Origin: Candidatus Altimarinota bacterium
GTDB lineage: Bacteria; Patescibacteriota; Gracilibacteria; BD1-5; UBA2023
Assembly: GCA_023260135.1 (NCBI GenBank)
Contig: JALQWG010000004.1
Coordinates: 1-64,000, forward strand
Reading direction: 5' to 3'
Length of the DNA stretch: 64,000 nucleotides
In this document: one piece after another, positions 20,040 to 31,502 of the stretch
How positions within the stretch are numbered: position 1 is the stretch's first letter
Layout of the letters: every line of letters begins with the position of its first letter
Translations under genes and position numbers: made by a program
Notes under the pieces: model-generated
The model's input: the letters and a program-made list of their open reading frames with translations, nothing else
The model's database searches: none
What the model was told of the DNA's origin: nothing

Positions 20040-20674
20040 AGAGAGATAAGTAAGTGACGGATAAGAACGAGAAAAACTGTAGCATTCACGATACCGAGAT
20101 ACCAAGGATAGAGTACAGACTGGAACGTGATACTCAACACTGCGAACATGTTGAGCACCGAGGCTCCGCCTGCTATCGCCCAGTATGTGAGATCCTCAGA
20201 TTTTGGATTTTTCCAGATTTTTTTAAAAAGTGGAATATACCCAATTGCGTCGATACCGACATTGATGATGAGAGTATAGAGTGGGTTGCTCGTATACCAC
20301 CAGATAACGATAGAAAACAGCGCCAGTCCGAGGAGTCACATATCGAATCGAGTCATACGTTCATGCTTGTGTCTGAGAGCCAGTATGATGATAAAAATCT
20401 GCGTACTCGCATATGCTAGAGCAATCCATATCGCTGTCGTGTCTCAGAGTGCAATACTCGAGAAGAGTATGAGGAGCATCGCGAGTTCCGCGAGAATCCA
20501 GTATGTGAGACTCGGCTTCGTACCCGACTTGTGTATACTCCACATGTAGCGGAACATATTGGCGAAGCTGATGATACCAGCGAGGTATCCTATAATCTGT
20601 GTACTCGTGAGTTCCATGCTCTCCATCGTAGCATATAGAGAACAAAAAAGCAAAAATATGAGAGTATTTCTCAT
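20003..20674 (-). CDS. PQ-loop-like membrane protein with two internal repeats
   Basis: The protein has about 223 residues and about seven transmembrane helices. It shows two repeats, FANMFRYMWSIHKSGTKPSLTYW and IGYIPLFKKIWKNPKSEDLTYW, like the proline-containing repeats of PQ-loop/SWEET-type transporters. UGA encodes several glycines (SIALGDTT, DMGLLG). The start is uncertain: ATG at 20674 follows a small hairpin, and MELTSTQ further in is possible. It is probably cotranscribed with the SDR. Confidence 0.65.
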
Positions 20675-20775
20675 AATAAAAAAACGCAAAAGGAAAAATC
20701 CTCTTGCGTTCATGAAAAAAAGTATATACTCTCTTATATGAGAATTATTCTCATTATAAATAACCAAAATAATAT

Positions 20776-22020
20776 ATGTCTAAAAACAATCCATTCCTCT
20801 CCGCTCAGTCACAGATGCGTACCGCATATGAGTTCCTCGCATGACAGTATGATACCGAGTTCGCGAAGATACTCTATCCAGAACGAGTTATCGAGGTCAA
20901 TATCCCCGTACAGATGGATACTGGTGAGATCCGAAACTTTGTCGGATATCGTAGCCAACACAATGCCGCTCGCGGACCGTACAAGGGTGGCATCCGCTAC
21001 CATCAGGATGTGACGAAGGACGAAGTAATGGCACTCTCGACCTGGATGAGTATCAAGTGCGCAACTCTCGATCTCCCGCTCGGTGGTGGTAAGTGAGGTG
21101 TGATAGTCAATCCGAAGGAACTCTCCGAACGCGAACTCGAACAACTCTCCCGTGGATGGGTACGCGGACTCTACAAGTATATCGGACCCCTCGACGACGT
21201 CCCTGCTCCCGATGTGAATACCAATGGTACTATCATGTCATGGATGGTCGATGAATACTCGAAGCTCGTTGGACGCTGGTCACCAGGAACATTTACTGGA
21301 AAACCACTCTCTATCGGCGGTTCTCTCGGTCGCGATACTGCGACGGCTCAGGGTGGACTCTATGTCCTCGAGGCATATATGCGAGCTATGTGAGACACTC
21401 TCGCAGGGAAAAAGGTTGTCATCCAATGAGCCTGAAACGCAGGTCTCAATATGATCGAACTCATAGCAAAAACAGGTGCGATCCTCATCGGAACATCTGA
21501 CTCTCATGGTGGCATCTACGATGCAAATGGTCTCGATATAGCACGGATAGTAGAACTCAAGAAGAATAAAAAATCCCTCGAAGAATACAGTGGAGTAGAG
21601 CATATCACGAACGGCGAACTCCTCGAACTCGACTGTGATATCCTCATCCCAGCGGCTCTCGAGAACCAGATCACGAGTGACAATGCAGACAAGGTACGAG
21701 CTGGTCTCATCCTCGAACTCGCGAACGGGCCTATCACTCCAGATGCAGATAAGACACTCTTTGCTAAGGGGATTCCTGTCATCCCAGATATCCTCGCCAA
21801 TGCTGGAGGCGTGACAGTATCCTACTTCGAACAAGTGCAGAACAATACGAACTACTATTGGTCTCGTGCGGAAGTACAGGAGAAGCTGAAGCTCAAGATG
21901 GAGACAGCCCTCGCATGAGCCCTAGAGTCAGCAAAGACTCACAATGTCATGCTCCGAACTGGTGCATACGTTGTCGCGATGAAGCGAATACTGGAAGCCA
22001 TGAAGGTACGTGGAATGTAG
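20776..22020 (+). CDS. gdhA: glutamate dehydrogenase (Glu/Leu/Phe/Val dehydrogenase)
   Basis: The protein has 414 residues. It has GPYKGGIRYH, the catalytic lysine loop LDLPLGGGKGGV (UGA at 21094-21096 for one invariant Gly), the proton-relay APDVNTNGTIMSW, the Rossmann loop VVIQGAGNAG with two UGA glycines, and NAGGVTVSYFEQVQN. It interconverts glutamate and 2-oxoglutarate plus ammonia with NAD(P)H, linking amino-acid nitrogen to the 2-oxoacid oxidoreductase encoded at 33-36 kb. It ends in a strong bidirectional terminator. Confidence 0.95.
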
Positions 22021-22021
22021 C

Positions 22022-22052
22022 AAAATCCCTCCGAATTATCGGAGGGATTTTC
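22022..22052. terminator. bidirectional terminator between gdhA and the M23 gene
   Basis: AAAATCCCTCCGA / TCGGAGGGATTTT is a long perfect stem between convergent genes. Confidence 0.8.
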
Positions 22053-22741
22053 TAAAATACTGTAAACGCACTCGGATATATAGTCTGTGTCTCCTCATCC
22101 ATAGATACTGCATATCCATCGAGCTCTGAGAGTTTTCATGCTCGCATGATGTCCTCGAGCTTCCGTCTCGATATAGCCTGGATGTGGAAGTGTTCAAACC
22201 ATCAGCCATTCTGCTTAGGTGTTCAGATAGTTCAGAGTGTCTCTCACCGAGTTATGATAGTACCAACAACTCGACGAGTATCACTCGAGAGGTGTGCGAG
22301 TATCAATGCATACTCACTATCATCAGGTGTGATGATGAGTCGATTGCCCCAGCCATGATGTTGTGGTGCAGTCGGGTGATCCTTATCATGGTCACTTACA
22401 ACTACTCTCCCGCTTATTGGAGAGACGATTCGAGTTCATGCTGGTACATTGATATCTATACCGAGGTGATGATATGCACGAAGTGTATCGAGATAGGTAT
22501 CATGCCAGAGTATTGATCTGTCTTCGCCATATCCTCCATAGGAAAATCTCGTACCATACTTATGATGGACATGCTGTAGGAACTTGTCACATTCATCTGC
22601 ATTGATAAGTGGATTCGGTTGCATCCACTTCCCATCAGCAAGAACTCACAGCTCTGTGAGATATATACGAGCCTCTTCGTTGAGATCCACCTCACGAAAA
22701 TCCTGAACATCTATGTCAGGAAATATATCAACTATATTCAT
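22052..22741 (-). CDS. M23 (LytM-like) metallopeptidase-type protein
   Basis: The protein has 229 residues, recovered by reading seven or so UGAs as glycine. HHLGIDINVPAGTRIVSPISGRVV matches the M23 H-x-x-x-D zinc region, and HFHIQAI provides the H-x-H, with WGNRLIITP and LILAHLS between them. These enzymes cut peptidoglycan cross-links. No signal peptide is seen, which is unusual, so it may act inside the cell or be exported by another route. Confidence 0.75.
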
Positions 22742-22896
22742 AGGAAAAAAGTAAAAAGAAATAATGGTAGATCTTCCCCGATTTTAACGGTTGAAGACCC
22801 TTGATTTTACTTTTCTATGAAGAGAGTCTAGTCCTTATATGGAAAAGATGGGAAAACACAATATTTTTTTAAAAAATCCCAATACTTAATAATCTT

Positions 22897-23433
22897 TTAT
22901 CTCAGATATATCTTGTACCAATCATCACCATTCTCCGAACGAATATCCTGGAGTACTCATCCGAACTTCTCTGCGAGACGACGACTCGGTGTATTTGCAG
23001 GATTGAGGTAGTGTGAGAGGTACTCATATCTGACGTGTTCACGAGCCCAATCGATGAGTCCAGTATATACCTCTGTAGCATATCACTTTCCTTGTTCATC
23101 TAATCGTATCCAGAGTCAGATATTCATAGTATCCTCTGTTAGATTATTGAGTCCTGTTGCACCGAGGAGTTTTCATGTATTTTTTTCGAGTATAAAAAGT
23201 GGTACAATCTCTTGTTGATGCATGAGCTCTATCTGTCACTTCAAATACTCTACTTCTTGTTCATATGTCGGAAGGAATGGGCTCACATAGAGATCCTTGT
23301 TCGCACGACAGAACTCGTCCGTGAGCTCATGGATATCCACGACTCCATCCAATGAAAATGGAACAAGTACGCAGCGAGGAGTCTCGATACGGACAGTTGT
23401 GAGGTCGAGATGAGGATTTGAGAGGAAGGACAT
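22897..23433 (-). CDS. GNAT-family acetyltransferase (RimJ/RimL-like)
   Basis: The protein has 178 residues. VRIETPRCVLVPFSL opens the fold, and IGLWIRLDEQGKGYATEVYTGLIDWA is the acetyl-CoA-binding motif A (Q-x-x-G-x-G/A). SHYLNPANTPSRRLAEKFGG follows, with a UGA glycine. It would acetylate an N-terminus or small amine. Its ATG overlaps the stop of the AAA gene (TAATG), so translation is coupled; this favours 23433 over an ATG at 23469. Confidence 0.85.
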
Positions 23434-24458
23434 TAATTTAAGAATCACATAGATGGCTTGGTGTTTCAACTTTTTATAAAGTCTCTTGGTTCAATAGTAT
23501 ATCTATTATCTATTCTTGCATTACCAAATGCTGTCACGAGAGCTCGTCGCATCTCACGAGGAGCCATACGAGAGAGTACATCGAGTATATCGTCCGATGG
23601 TTCTGGGGCAAACCTACTTCCCCAATCATGCTCACCAAGAATACCCTTATAGAGATGCATTCCTATTTTGCGTGCATGTTCTGGTGTTGGTGTCTCTATC
23701 TCAAATACATTCATGCGATTACGAATTGGCTCAGGAATAGCACGTTCGTCATTGGCTGTTGTAATCCATATCACCTGACTTGCATCTATGGGTACCTCGG
23801 CGAATTCGTCCACGAAGTTCCGTGCCGTATCATGTTCGAGGAGACTATAGAGTGCCCCGAGTGGATCATACTGTGCATTTGCTGAAGCCTTGTCTATCTC
23901 ATCTACTACGATAACAGGATTAGCATACTGTCCATCGACAAGAGCCTCAAATACCTTACCTGGTTTTGCTCACTTCCACTGACTACTCGAACCTGATAGG
24001 AGCCAACCTGCAGTCATAGAACTCATAGGAACAAGAGACATATTGGTACCAAGGAGATCAGCAATCTGCTTCGCAAAGTGGGTCTTGCCAACTCATGGTG
24101 GACCAAGGAGAAGCATCGGTGTTACTTCGAGTCCATCCTGTGAATCCTGTGAGAGTGCAACATGTCGCTTCACATCATCGAGTACCTCAGAGAAGTTGGG
24201 AAGTAGATCGTAGAGAGGTGTCATATCGGGTACTCCTGATGGCTTGACTGCAAATCTCTGTGGACCTTTTTCAATCATACGAGCCCATGTAGCACGAAGC
24301 GGCTCATGTTCCCTCGGATCTCACTGGGCTAGGAGTTTTTCGAGTTTTCGTTGCACTACATCAACCTGGAACACACTCCTCATGTTAGCAATTGGTATCG
24401 AAAAATCCGATGACTGTTGTGCTTCTGGTAGGAGTACTATCTGACGACTGCTAGACAT
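23433..24458 (-). CDS. Lon-like AAA ATPase without protease domain
   Basis: The protein has 341 residues. Walker A LLLGPPGVGKTHFAKQ has its second Gly of GPPG encoded by UGA. Walker B VIVVDEIDKAS, sensor ITTANDERAIPEPIRNRM and the C-terminal lid all resemble the AAA module of Lon. The sequence stops before any Ser-Lys protease domain and lacks the Lon N-domain. It is probably an unfoldase/remodelling ATPase of unknown partner, coupled to the GNAT gene. Confidence 0.82.
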
Positions 24459-24533
24459 AATCGAGAAGATAAAAAATAATACTCTCCATAATAACAGAAC
24501 TATGCAGAAGTCAAGAGAATATACGATTGCCTA

Positions 24534-24570
24534 TAAAAAATCCCGACTTCACGAGTTGTGAGGTCGGGGT
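24534..24570 (-). terminator. intrinsic terminator of the 204-residue HD gene
   Basis: AAAATCCCGAC / GGTCGGGGT stem is followed by T-rich sequence on the minus strand. Confidence 0.55.
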
Positions 24571-24594
24571 GAGGAGGAAAGAGAAAGGAAATAG

Positions 24595-25209
24595 TTATCA
24601 TCTATCAGAGAATCTCATTCATGGTGGTGGGAAATTATATCCACCGCGAGCACTCATAGTATCACACGAGTGGATAAATGCTGCAAGAGGGTTCATGACG
24701 TTCTTCTTAGGATCATAGTCGTCTCATTCACCATGAACATATTTTATTGCATTCAGATGTTCTGGAGTTAACTCGATTCAGTATTCTGCAATTTTTGCCA
24801 TCATAAAATCTTTAACTGTCCGATACTTCTGTAGCTCATCTTTTTCTATATCTGTTCCAGCATATTTCCATGGTTTTTCGAGGTCATGGAGGAAGAGCGT
24901 GAGATATGCATCAGATAAGGAAAATGGTTGAGTTCAACAATGTCTAATAAATATAGGATAGATGTCTGTGGCGAGTCACATAATCTGTTCCATATGATCT
25001 ATATACCCTCATTCCCAAGCCTGATGCTTCACACTCGATCCTCATGCTCTCTCAAATTTTTCTCTATGATCTTGATACATCTTTCTACATGCTGCACCAT
25101 TCGCTCCTTCGATACAAAGTAGATAGTCTGAGAATATGAGTTTTTTAGGTGTATTTAGTGCGGTATTTGTACTATTCACTATATCCTCTTCAAGCTGAAG
25201 TCTTGTCAT
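24595..25209 (-). CDS. HD-domain hydrolase-like protein
   Basis: The protein has 204 residues and nine UGA glycines, so it is hidden in a standard reading. KHQAWEGGYIDHMEQIM, LTLFLHDLEKPWKYAG and AAFIHSCDTMSARGG give the H...HD...D series of HD phosphohydrolases. The substrate is unknown; the GGYNFPPPGM tail has no match I recognise. It starts 20 nt downstream of serS on the same strand, so it is probably cotranscribed. Confidence 0.75.
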
Positions 25210-25228
25210 ATGTATATAAATTAGAAGA

Positions 25229-26530
25229 CTAAATTCTCTCCTTCCCTCCCATATAATTCCTGAGTACTTTCGGAACTGCGATAGTTGCATCTGCATTCTG
25301 ATAATTCTCCATGATGGCCACGAGTGCACGTCCACAGGCGAATGCTGTTGCATCGTTGGTGTGTATGAGTTCGACATCACCCGATGTTCGACGGACACGA
25401 GTCTGGAGGCGACGAGCCTGATAGTCACTCATATAGTCAGCAGTATGCGTCTCGCGATATTTTTGCTGACCAGGGAGCCATGCCTCGATGTCAGATCACT
25501 TCGCATTGGGCTTACCGATGTCGAATGTACACTTCTGGAGCTTCTGATATGGTATTTCGAGCTGTTGCATGAGGTATTCCTGGATGCCTGAGAAGAGGAG
25601 ATGTTCATCGTGTGCGTGTTCTGCAACTGAGAATGACTCCATCTCGAGCTTGTCGAACTGATGCATACGGATGATACCTTCCATGTCTTTACCGTATGTT
25701 CCCGCCTCACCACGGAACGATGTCGCATATCCGATATAGCGGACAGGCATCTCAGCCTCACCGAATATCTCACCTGCATGCATAGAACCGAGGACATGCT
25801 CAGCAGAGCCTTGGAGCCAGAGGTCTTGTCCCTCGATCTTGTATCTGTCCTCACGCGGCTCGAGTCGGTCCATCGCATCGTATGGAGCGGTCTTGATCAT
25901 GTATGGAGGAAGTACCGGAGTGAATGGCTTGTTAGATACATTGAGTCCGTGTTCTGCAATGATCTGGTCGAGAACTGCAGAATCCCCGACCGTATCCATC
26001 ACCCACTGGATAAGTGCGAACTGGAGCTTCACGAGGTCACCCTTCAGATATGCAAAACGAGCACCCGCCACATTGGTAGCACGCTCCTTGTCTATCCAGC
26101 CACGCATCTCTGCTATCTCCGCATGATTACGGATAGGAAAGTCGAATGCACGAATAGTTCCCCACTGCTTCACAACAACATTCTCATCTTCTGTGAGACC
26201 AATAGGTGTATCCTCGGTTGGGATATTTGGGATTTTTTTGTAGAGAGCATAGAATGCTTCTTCTACTTCGGCAAATACCTTTTCATCGGTCTGAATCTGC
26301 TCCTTGATACTCTTGGCTTCTTCGAGGAGTGCTGGTTCAGGTTTCCCTTTTCCCATGCTGGCAGAGAGCTCATTGCGACGTGCGCGAAGTGTATCGAGTT
26401 CTTGCTGGAGACGCACACGTTCACGGTCGAGACGGAGTACCTCTTCGAGGTCGACTCATTTGGTAACCTTGTTATCGAGAGCTTTTTGGACGAGTTCAGG
26501 ATTATTTCTGAGAATTTTGATATCGATCAT
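25229..26530 (-). CDS. serS: seryl-tRNA synthetase
   Basis: The protein has 433 residues. The N-terminal coiled-coil arm (residues 30-100) contacts the long variable arm of tRNA-Ser. Class II motif 2 is TSFRGEAGTYGKD and motif 3 is NDATAFACGRALVAIMENYQ. UGA glycines occur at VTKGVDLEE and NAKGSDIEAW, the latter a conserved SerS segment. Length and order are normal. No T-box is visible upstream, unlike glyS. Confidence 0.96.
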
Positions 26531-26572
26531 AGGGGGAGTATTTAGTATGGAGTGAAGAGTTTTTAGGGTGGA

Positions 26573-26785
26573 CTACTTTGAGTTTTTGAATTGATGAGGA
26601 TTAGGTCTTCGTGACTCAAATTGGCGATACCATCAGTGTTCTTGAGACGCTCATTGATGTCAATAGGAGGCCATAACAGCATGATTCGTATTCAATAGCA
26701 CCTGTCTCATGAGACGACGAATCATTCAGTGTGTATCTCCATCAACTATAGATACTCGTGGATGTGGCATATTTCTTGTATTCAT
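26573..26785 (-). CDS. possible small protein
   Basis: An open frame of 70 residues with four UGA glycines (DTHGMIRR, SYGHQGASQEHGWYRQ) fills the gap upstream of serS on the same strand. The product is basic and His/Gln-rich and matches nothing I know. Its length and UGA use are like its neighbours, but no ribosome site or promoter supports it. Confidence 0.35.
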
Positions 26786-26901
26786 ACCATGAGTCAACTA
26801 TGCCTTCACTATAAGGAAAATCCTCTTATTTTCAACCACATTTGATTTTTTTGCAAAAAAAGAGGCAATATGCTAGAGTAGAACTATAACCAATAGTCTC
26901 T

Positions 26902-27162
26902 ATGAATCTCCGAATATTTAGAAAAAAACACACACGTCTCGAGCTCTGGAAGAGTCGTCTCGAGGCATTCCTCGTAGGATCTGCTATTATCCTCTTCTGG
27001 CGTGGTATATGGAACCTCGCAGATCAATTTCTCTTCCCACATCACCCAATATATTCCTCTCTTGCCTCACTCATCATCGGAGTTGGCATACTCATCCTCA
27101 CACGCAACTTCGTGAATCAGTTCATCGATGATGCAGTAGAAGAAGCTGAGGAGTTCGAGTAA
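26902..27162 (+). CDS. small membrane protein
   Basis: The 86 residues comprise a basic N-terminus (FRKKHTRLELWKSRLE), two transmembrane helices (about 24-42 and 52-70) and an acidic tail (DDAVEEAEEFE). The family is not recognised. A terminator follows directly and dnaX starts 85 nt later. Confidence 0.7.
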   Translation: MNLRIFRKKHTRLELWKSRLEAFLVGSAIILFWRGIWNLADQFLFPHHPIYSSLASLIIGVGILILTRNFVNQFIDDAVEEAEEFE

Positions 27163-27189
27163 AATCCATCCAATTCGGTTGGATTTTTT
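27161..27189 (+). terminator. intrinsic terminator before dnaX
   Basis: AAAATCCATCC / GGTTGGATTTTTT stem with T-run. Confidence 0.7.
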
Positions 27190-27247
27190 GATTGTCTTTT
27201 GCCCCTTTTTTCATATAGTATTGGCAATTCATAATTCGCCACTTTTC

Positions 27248-28879
27248 ATGAGCCTCTACACCAAGTATCGTCCTCGGGATTGGGATTCTGTTATCGGACA
27301 GGATCGTATCAAAACTATCCTCAAAAATAGCCTCACACATGATCGCACAGGTCATGCGTACTTGTTCCATGGTTCTCGTGGAACAGGTAAGACGACGAGT
27401 GCTCGTATACTCGCGAAGGGGGTCAATTGTCTGAGTCTCCGGGATGGTAACCCATGTCACGAGTGTGCGAATTGTATTGCATTCGATAACGGAACGATGC
27501 TCGATATCATCGAGATCGATGCGGCATCCAACACCTGAGTCGACAATATCCGTGAACTCATCGAACGTGCACGATTCGAACCGAACCAAGGCAAATACAA
27601 GGTCTATATTATCGATGAGGTGCATATGCTCTCGACTGGAGCATTTAATGCACTCCTGAAAACCCTCGAAGAACCACCAGCACATGTGAAGTTCATCCTC
27701 GCAACAACTGAAGTAGACAAGGTACCTGAAACGATCCGCTCTCGAGCACTGAGATTCGACTTCAGGAAAATCACTGAATCAGATATCATTGATCGCCTGA
27801 ACTTTGTGATATCAGAGGAAAAAATCCAAGCAGATGAAGCAGCGATAAAAATCATCGCAAAATATGCTCGTGGAGGACTCCGTGATGCACTCACACTCCT
27901 CGAACAGACAACCATCGACTCCGAGGTATCACTCGAGCATGTGCGCATGACCCTCTCGCTCCTCGAGGAATCCTATATCGATGAGATTGTCGAGTCACTC
28001 AGGATATCAGATGTCCCAAGCATTCTCCAGACCATTGCAGACCTTCGTGATATGCATGTGAATGCGAGAGGATTTTTTGAACAAGTAATGTATCGACTCC
28101 GCGACCTCATTGTGGAACACCTCGATGATGGGCTCTACAGCGAATATATGGAGCTCTATGGAATACTCGAGGACGCATATACTCGAGTGAAGGCTATCCC
28201 AGATGGCATTCTCCTCATCGAGATAACTCTCCTCAGGATAGGAAAAAGGAATCCTCAAAAATGATGAATGATGAATGGTGAATGATGAATTCAGAAAGAA
28301 AGGAATGCTAAAAAAGCTGACAATAATAGTAAAATGGGAGTTCAAGAAAAAAAGATGCAAGCAAAAAATGGGGAGTCCGAGGGGGAGGAACTGTCTGAGT
28401 CAGATGATAGAAATATAACGATGAGCGGAGCGAACGAGTTTTCCTCCCCCTCGGGAGCTTTTGGTACTTTTCAATCATGAAAAGTACGGAACAAAGATAA
28501 TACAGATGGATTCCACCCTCAAGGGGTACTTACGCCGACTAAAACACTCGGGAATGACGAAAACAACTGACAGGAGCTTACTACTCCTCCATCCAACAAT
28601 CCTACTACTCTACCATTCTCCTACATCACCCTCCTCGACCGTGTGAAGTCAGTAAAGCCAGTACTCGTAGTGGATCTCAAGACTGCCCGATTCGAAGTTG
28701 CAGGCAACCAGATTACTTTTATATTTTCCAAGAACTGGAACTACTCTCGCGTCAATACACCTGATATACGGGGTACGATCTCAGAGATACTCACCAGAGC
28801 ATTCGGTGGCGAATGGACTGTCGAGTGTCGACTCGATGAGAGCAAGTCTCAGGCAATGATGATGGATGATGTATTTTAG
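27248..28879 (+). CDS. dnaX: DNA polymerase III gamma/tau subunit
   Basis: The protein has 543 residues. SLYTKYRPRDWDSVIGQ start, Walker A HGSRGTGKTTSARIL, Zn cysteines C-x(n)-CHECANC, KVYIIDEVHML, ILATTEVDKVPETIRSRA and the alpha-helical collar are all present; UGA supplies the Gly of AASNTGVDNIRELIE. It loads the sliding clamp. From residue about 339 a low-complexity linker encoded by repeat DNA (28262-28500) joins a C-terminal domain of about 80 residues (VVDLKTARFEVAGNQITFIFS) that resembles the tau domain binding the polymerase. Confidence 0.93.
28262..28495. repeat. repeat-derived linker in dnaX
   Basis: It begins with ATGATGAATG-type simple repeat. It then carries GAGCGGAGCGAACGAG, CCTCCCCCTCGGGAG and a GGTACTTTTC...GAAAAGTACGG hairpin, the same modules as in miaA and in intergenic elements at 47, 53 and 59 kb. 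It is in frame, with several TGAs read as glycine. Confidence 0.7.
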
Positions 28880-29100
28880 ATATCAAAAGAGGCCCGAGAG
28901 CCTCTTTCTTTTTTGCGTCACCAGAGCCACCGGAGAAACCTCCAGAGCAACCAGGTGACAAATATGGTTGCAGCCAATCCGACAATCATACTCCCTGTGA
29001 TAGAAGAGGTGATTGTCCAAAATGGGACTACCAATATGAACCACCAACCCAAAAGACCGATGGTCAAAAAAAATTTGAAAATAGCTTTTATGAAAGGCAT
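28876..29100 (-). CDS. small membrane protein
   Basis: The 74 residues include two transmembrane helices (about 8-30 and 34-56) and a basic tail (RRKKERGSRASFDI in outline) reached by reading one UGA as glycine. The last codons run through the dnaX terminator and overlap the dnaX stop. Function unknown. Confidence 0.5.
28885..28915 (+). terminator. intrinsic terminator of dnaX
   Basis: AAAAGAGGC / GCCTCTTT stem followed by CTTTTTT. Confidence 0.7.
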
Positions 29101-29203
29101 TTTTTGACCTCCAAGAGTTGATGGTTGACTACATGGTACACTTTTTTTTGAGATTTTGCAAATTGTCTATATAGTATAGGGGTTATTCCATATATTTTTG
29201 CAT

Positions 29204-30349
29204 ATGGCTCACGTTCTCCGGTTTTTCGAGATATATCTCCCAGCCTCTGTCCTCCAGAAGCTCGCAACATTTTTCCTCATTATTATCCTTGGGGTTTTTC
29301 TCCAGGATTTTTTGGTGTTATTTTTTATCACATTCCTATTTGCCTACCTCTTCCTCGAGGTAGGTGAGACGCTCGCACATAGGATACATGATTGGTGACG
29401 TCAGTGAAAAAAAGACACACCGCACATCATCGCAGCAAAATATGCAACGACCAATACTGTCGTCACGATTCTCTATATTATATTTGTACTCGTGATAGTT
29501 TTTATATTTGCCAATATTGTTCCGAAAATATCAGAGGAGATCGGGGAATTCGTCCGTAGAACAGGAGATATGACCAAGAGTGCAACATCGATGGTGATAC
29601 GAGTAGAGTCGAGTCTCTGAGTGCAACTCGGGCTCGACCGAATCGTGACTGACTATATCAACGCGACCAATATCGAGGCAGTCTGACAGAAGATAGTAAC
29701 CTATATCCGTGATGGTGGCATCATCCTGACCAAGTTCCTCATGGCACTCATACTCTCATATATCTTCATATTAGAACGCAAGCAGATTGAGAGCTTTTTG
29801 AAGCGGATTCAGTGAGGGAATTTTAGATTTTTCTATGATGAATGAGCCATCATAGCAAACAAGTTCGGTAAGTGATTCGGGCTCATATTCCGTGCTCAGG
29901 GTATCATCGCCATCACGAACACTGTTCTGACAACTATCGGACTCACCCTCATAGGCGTCATAGGACATGGAACAACTTTTCCATATATTGTGACCCTCGC
30001 ACTTATCGTCTTTATATTTGGCTTTGTGCCTGTATTCGGGACTTTTATCTCGAGTGTTCCGATTATCATCATCGGATATGGACTCGGTGACTGGCCTATC
30101 GTTGTCGCGATTGTCGCCATGATAGCGGTCGTGCATGCAGTCGAGGCATACTACCTCAATCCGAGAATTGTATCAGCGTACGTACACTTCCCTGTATTTA
30201 TCACGTTCATCATCCTCCTCCTCGGAGAACACTTCTTCGGGCTCATAGGACTCCTCATCGGTATCCCTGTCGTATCGATTATTATCGATATAGCTCGAGA
30301 TATCAACCTCTATATAGATGATGTAAAAAGACGCCTACAAAATGGATAA
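29204..30349 (+). CDS. AI-2E family transporter (putative permease)
   Basis: The protein has 381 residues and about eight transmembrane helices. Features of the family are visible: the long extracytoplasmic helix region (residues 90-160), [17 protein letters not shown], and the C-terminal [19 protein letters not shown] and [13 protein letters not shown]. Members export autoinducer-2 or act as Na+/H+ antiporters; which applies is unknown. Its stop overlaps the miaA start (ATGGATAA), so the two are translationally coupled. Confidence 0.88.
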
Positions 30350-31502
30350 AACCACAGAACAACTCATACTCGAATTCGTAGAAAAAAATCCCTCAGGAGT
30401 CATCGTGATATATGGACCAACTGGCTGTGGCAAGACTGCTCTCTCGATAGAAGTCGCACGTCTCATAGAGAGCGATATTATCTCTGTCGATGCGCGCCAA
30501 GTCTACCGTGGACTCGATATCTGAACTGGCAAGATCACTCCCGATGAGATGCAATGAATCCCCCACCATATGCTCGATGTGGTAGATATCACTGAGCCTT
30601 TTTCTGTTGTGGATTTTCGAAAGAAAGTCGAAGAACTCGCGATATGGAAAAAGATGCAGGAAAAGTTTTATTTAACAAATAGTAGTCCTGTTATAGATGA
30701 AAACACTGAAATAGGGGTTCGGGGGGAAGGCACTGTCCAAAATTTTCGACAGAAAATTTCGAGCGGTGATGAAAAACAGATAGTGATGAGCGAAGCGAAT
30801 TCTGAGCGAGTTTGACTTCCCCTCGAGACTTTTGGTACTTTTGGTCACAAAAGTACGGAGAGTGGTGCCTGAATAATAGAGCATGATAACGAAAAATTCT
30901 TCCCCATCCTCTGCGGTGGTACCTGACTCTACCTCGACTCACTCATCTATGAGCGCGAGTACATGGGTGAAAAACCTGACACCACACGTCGTGATGAACT
31001 CGAGGCATACAGACTCGAGCATGGGAACCAAGCACTCTGGAATATGCTCCATGCTATCGATCCTGTCTATGCAGATATGCTCCATGTGAATAATTATACC
31101 TATATCATCCGTGGTATCGAGGTATATGAAAAAACTGGAAAATCCAAACTCGAGGCTACACATGGACAAAAACTCCTCTATCCAACCCTGTTCCTCACAC
31201 CATATACAGATAGTCCTGAGAATAGAAAAGCACTCTATGAAAAAATCAACCATCGTGTACAGAAAATGTTTGATGATTGACTTATAGAAGAAGTATGATA
31301 CAATATCGATACTTTATTTTGAGGATATCTCTCTGAAGCATCCTCCTATCCTGGGCTCGTAACGATTGGCTACCGCGAAGTGATACAATATCTCCAGTGA
31401 GAACTCACTCTCTGAGAATGTATTACTCTGGTACAACAACACAATCGTAACTACGCAAAAAGGCAGATAACCTGGAATAAAAAATATGAATCCCAAGCAT
31501 AG
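30342..31502 (+). CDS. miaA: tRNA dimethylallyltransferase
   Basis: The protein has 386 residues. [17 protein letters not shown] is the P-loop, [18 protein letters not shown] and PHHMLDVV are the substrate motifs, and ILCGGTGLYLDSL carries a UGA at an invariant glycine (30924-30926). It adds an isopentenyl group to A37 of tRNAs reading UNN codons, which would include a UGA-reading tRNA-Gly if that has A37. Between FRKKVEELA... and FFPILCGG sits about 60 residues of repeat-derived sequence absent from normal MiaA. Confidence 0.94.
30705..30872. repeat. repeat module inserted in frame in miaA
   Basis: It contains AAAATTTTCGACAGAAAATTT (inverted), GATGAGCGAAGCGAA, CTTCCCCTCGAGAC and the hairpin GGTACTTTTGG...CAAAAGTAC. 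The same order occurs in dnaX, and the hairpin recurs at 59.4 kb. Confidence 0.7.

Noticed and set aside
21280-21834. 184-residue open frame on the minus strand
   Set aside because: It lies entirely antisense to glutamate dehydrogenase, whose motifs are unambiguous.
25661-26545. 294-residue open frame on the plus strand
   Set aside because: It is an antisense shadow of serS, which has all class II synthetase motifs on the other strand.
26531-26580. Possible T-box upstream of serS (GGGTGG seen)
   Set aside because: The GGGTGG is on the plus strand, the wrong strand for serS, and there is no antiterminator pairing or terminator.
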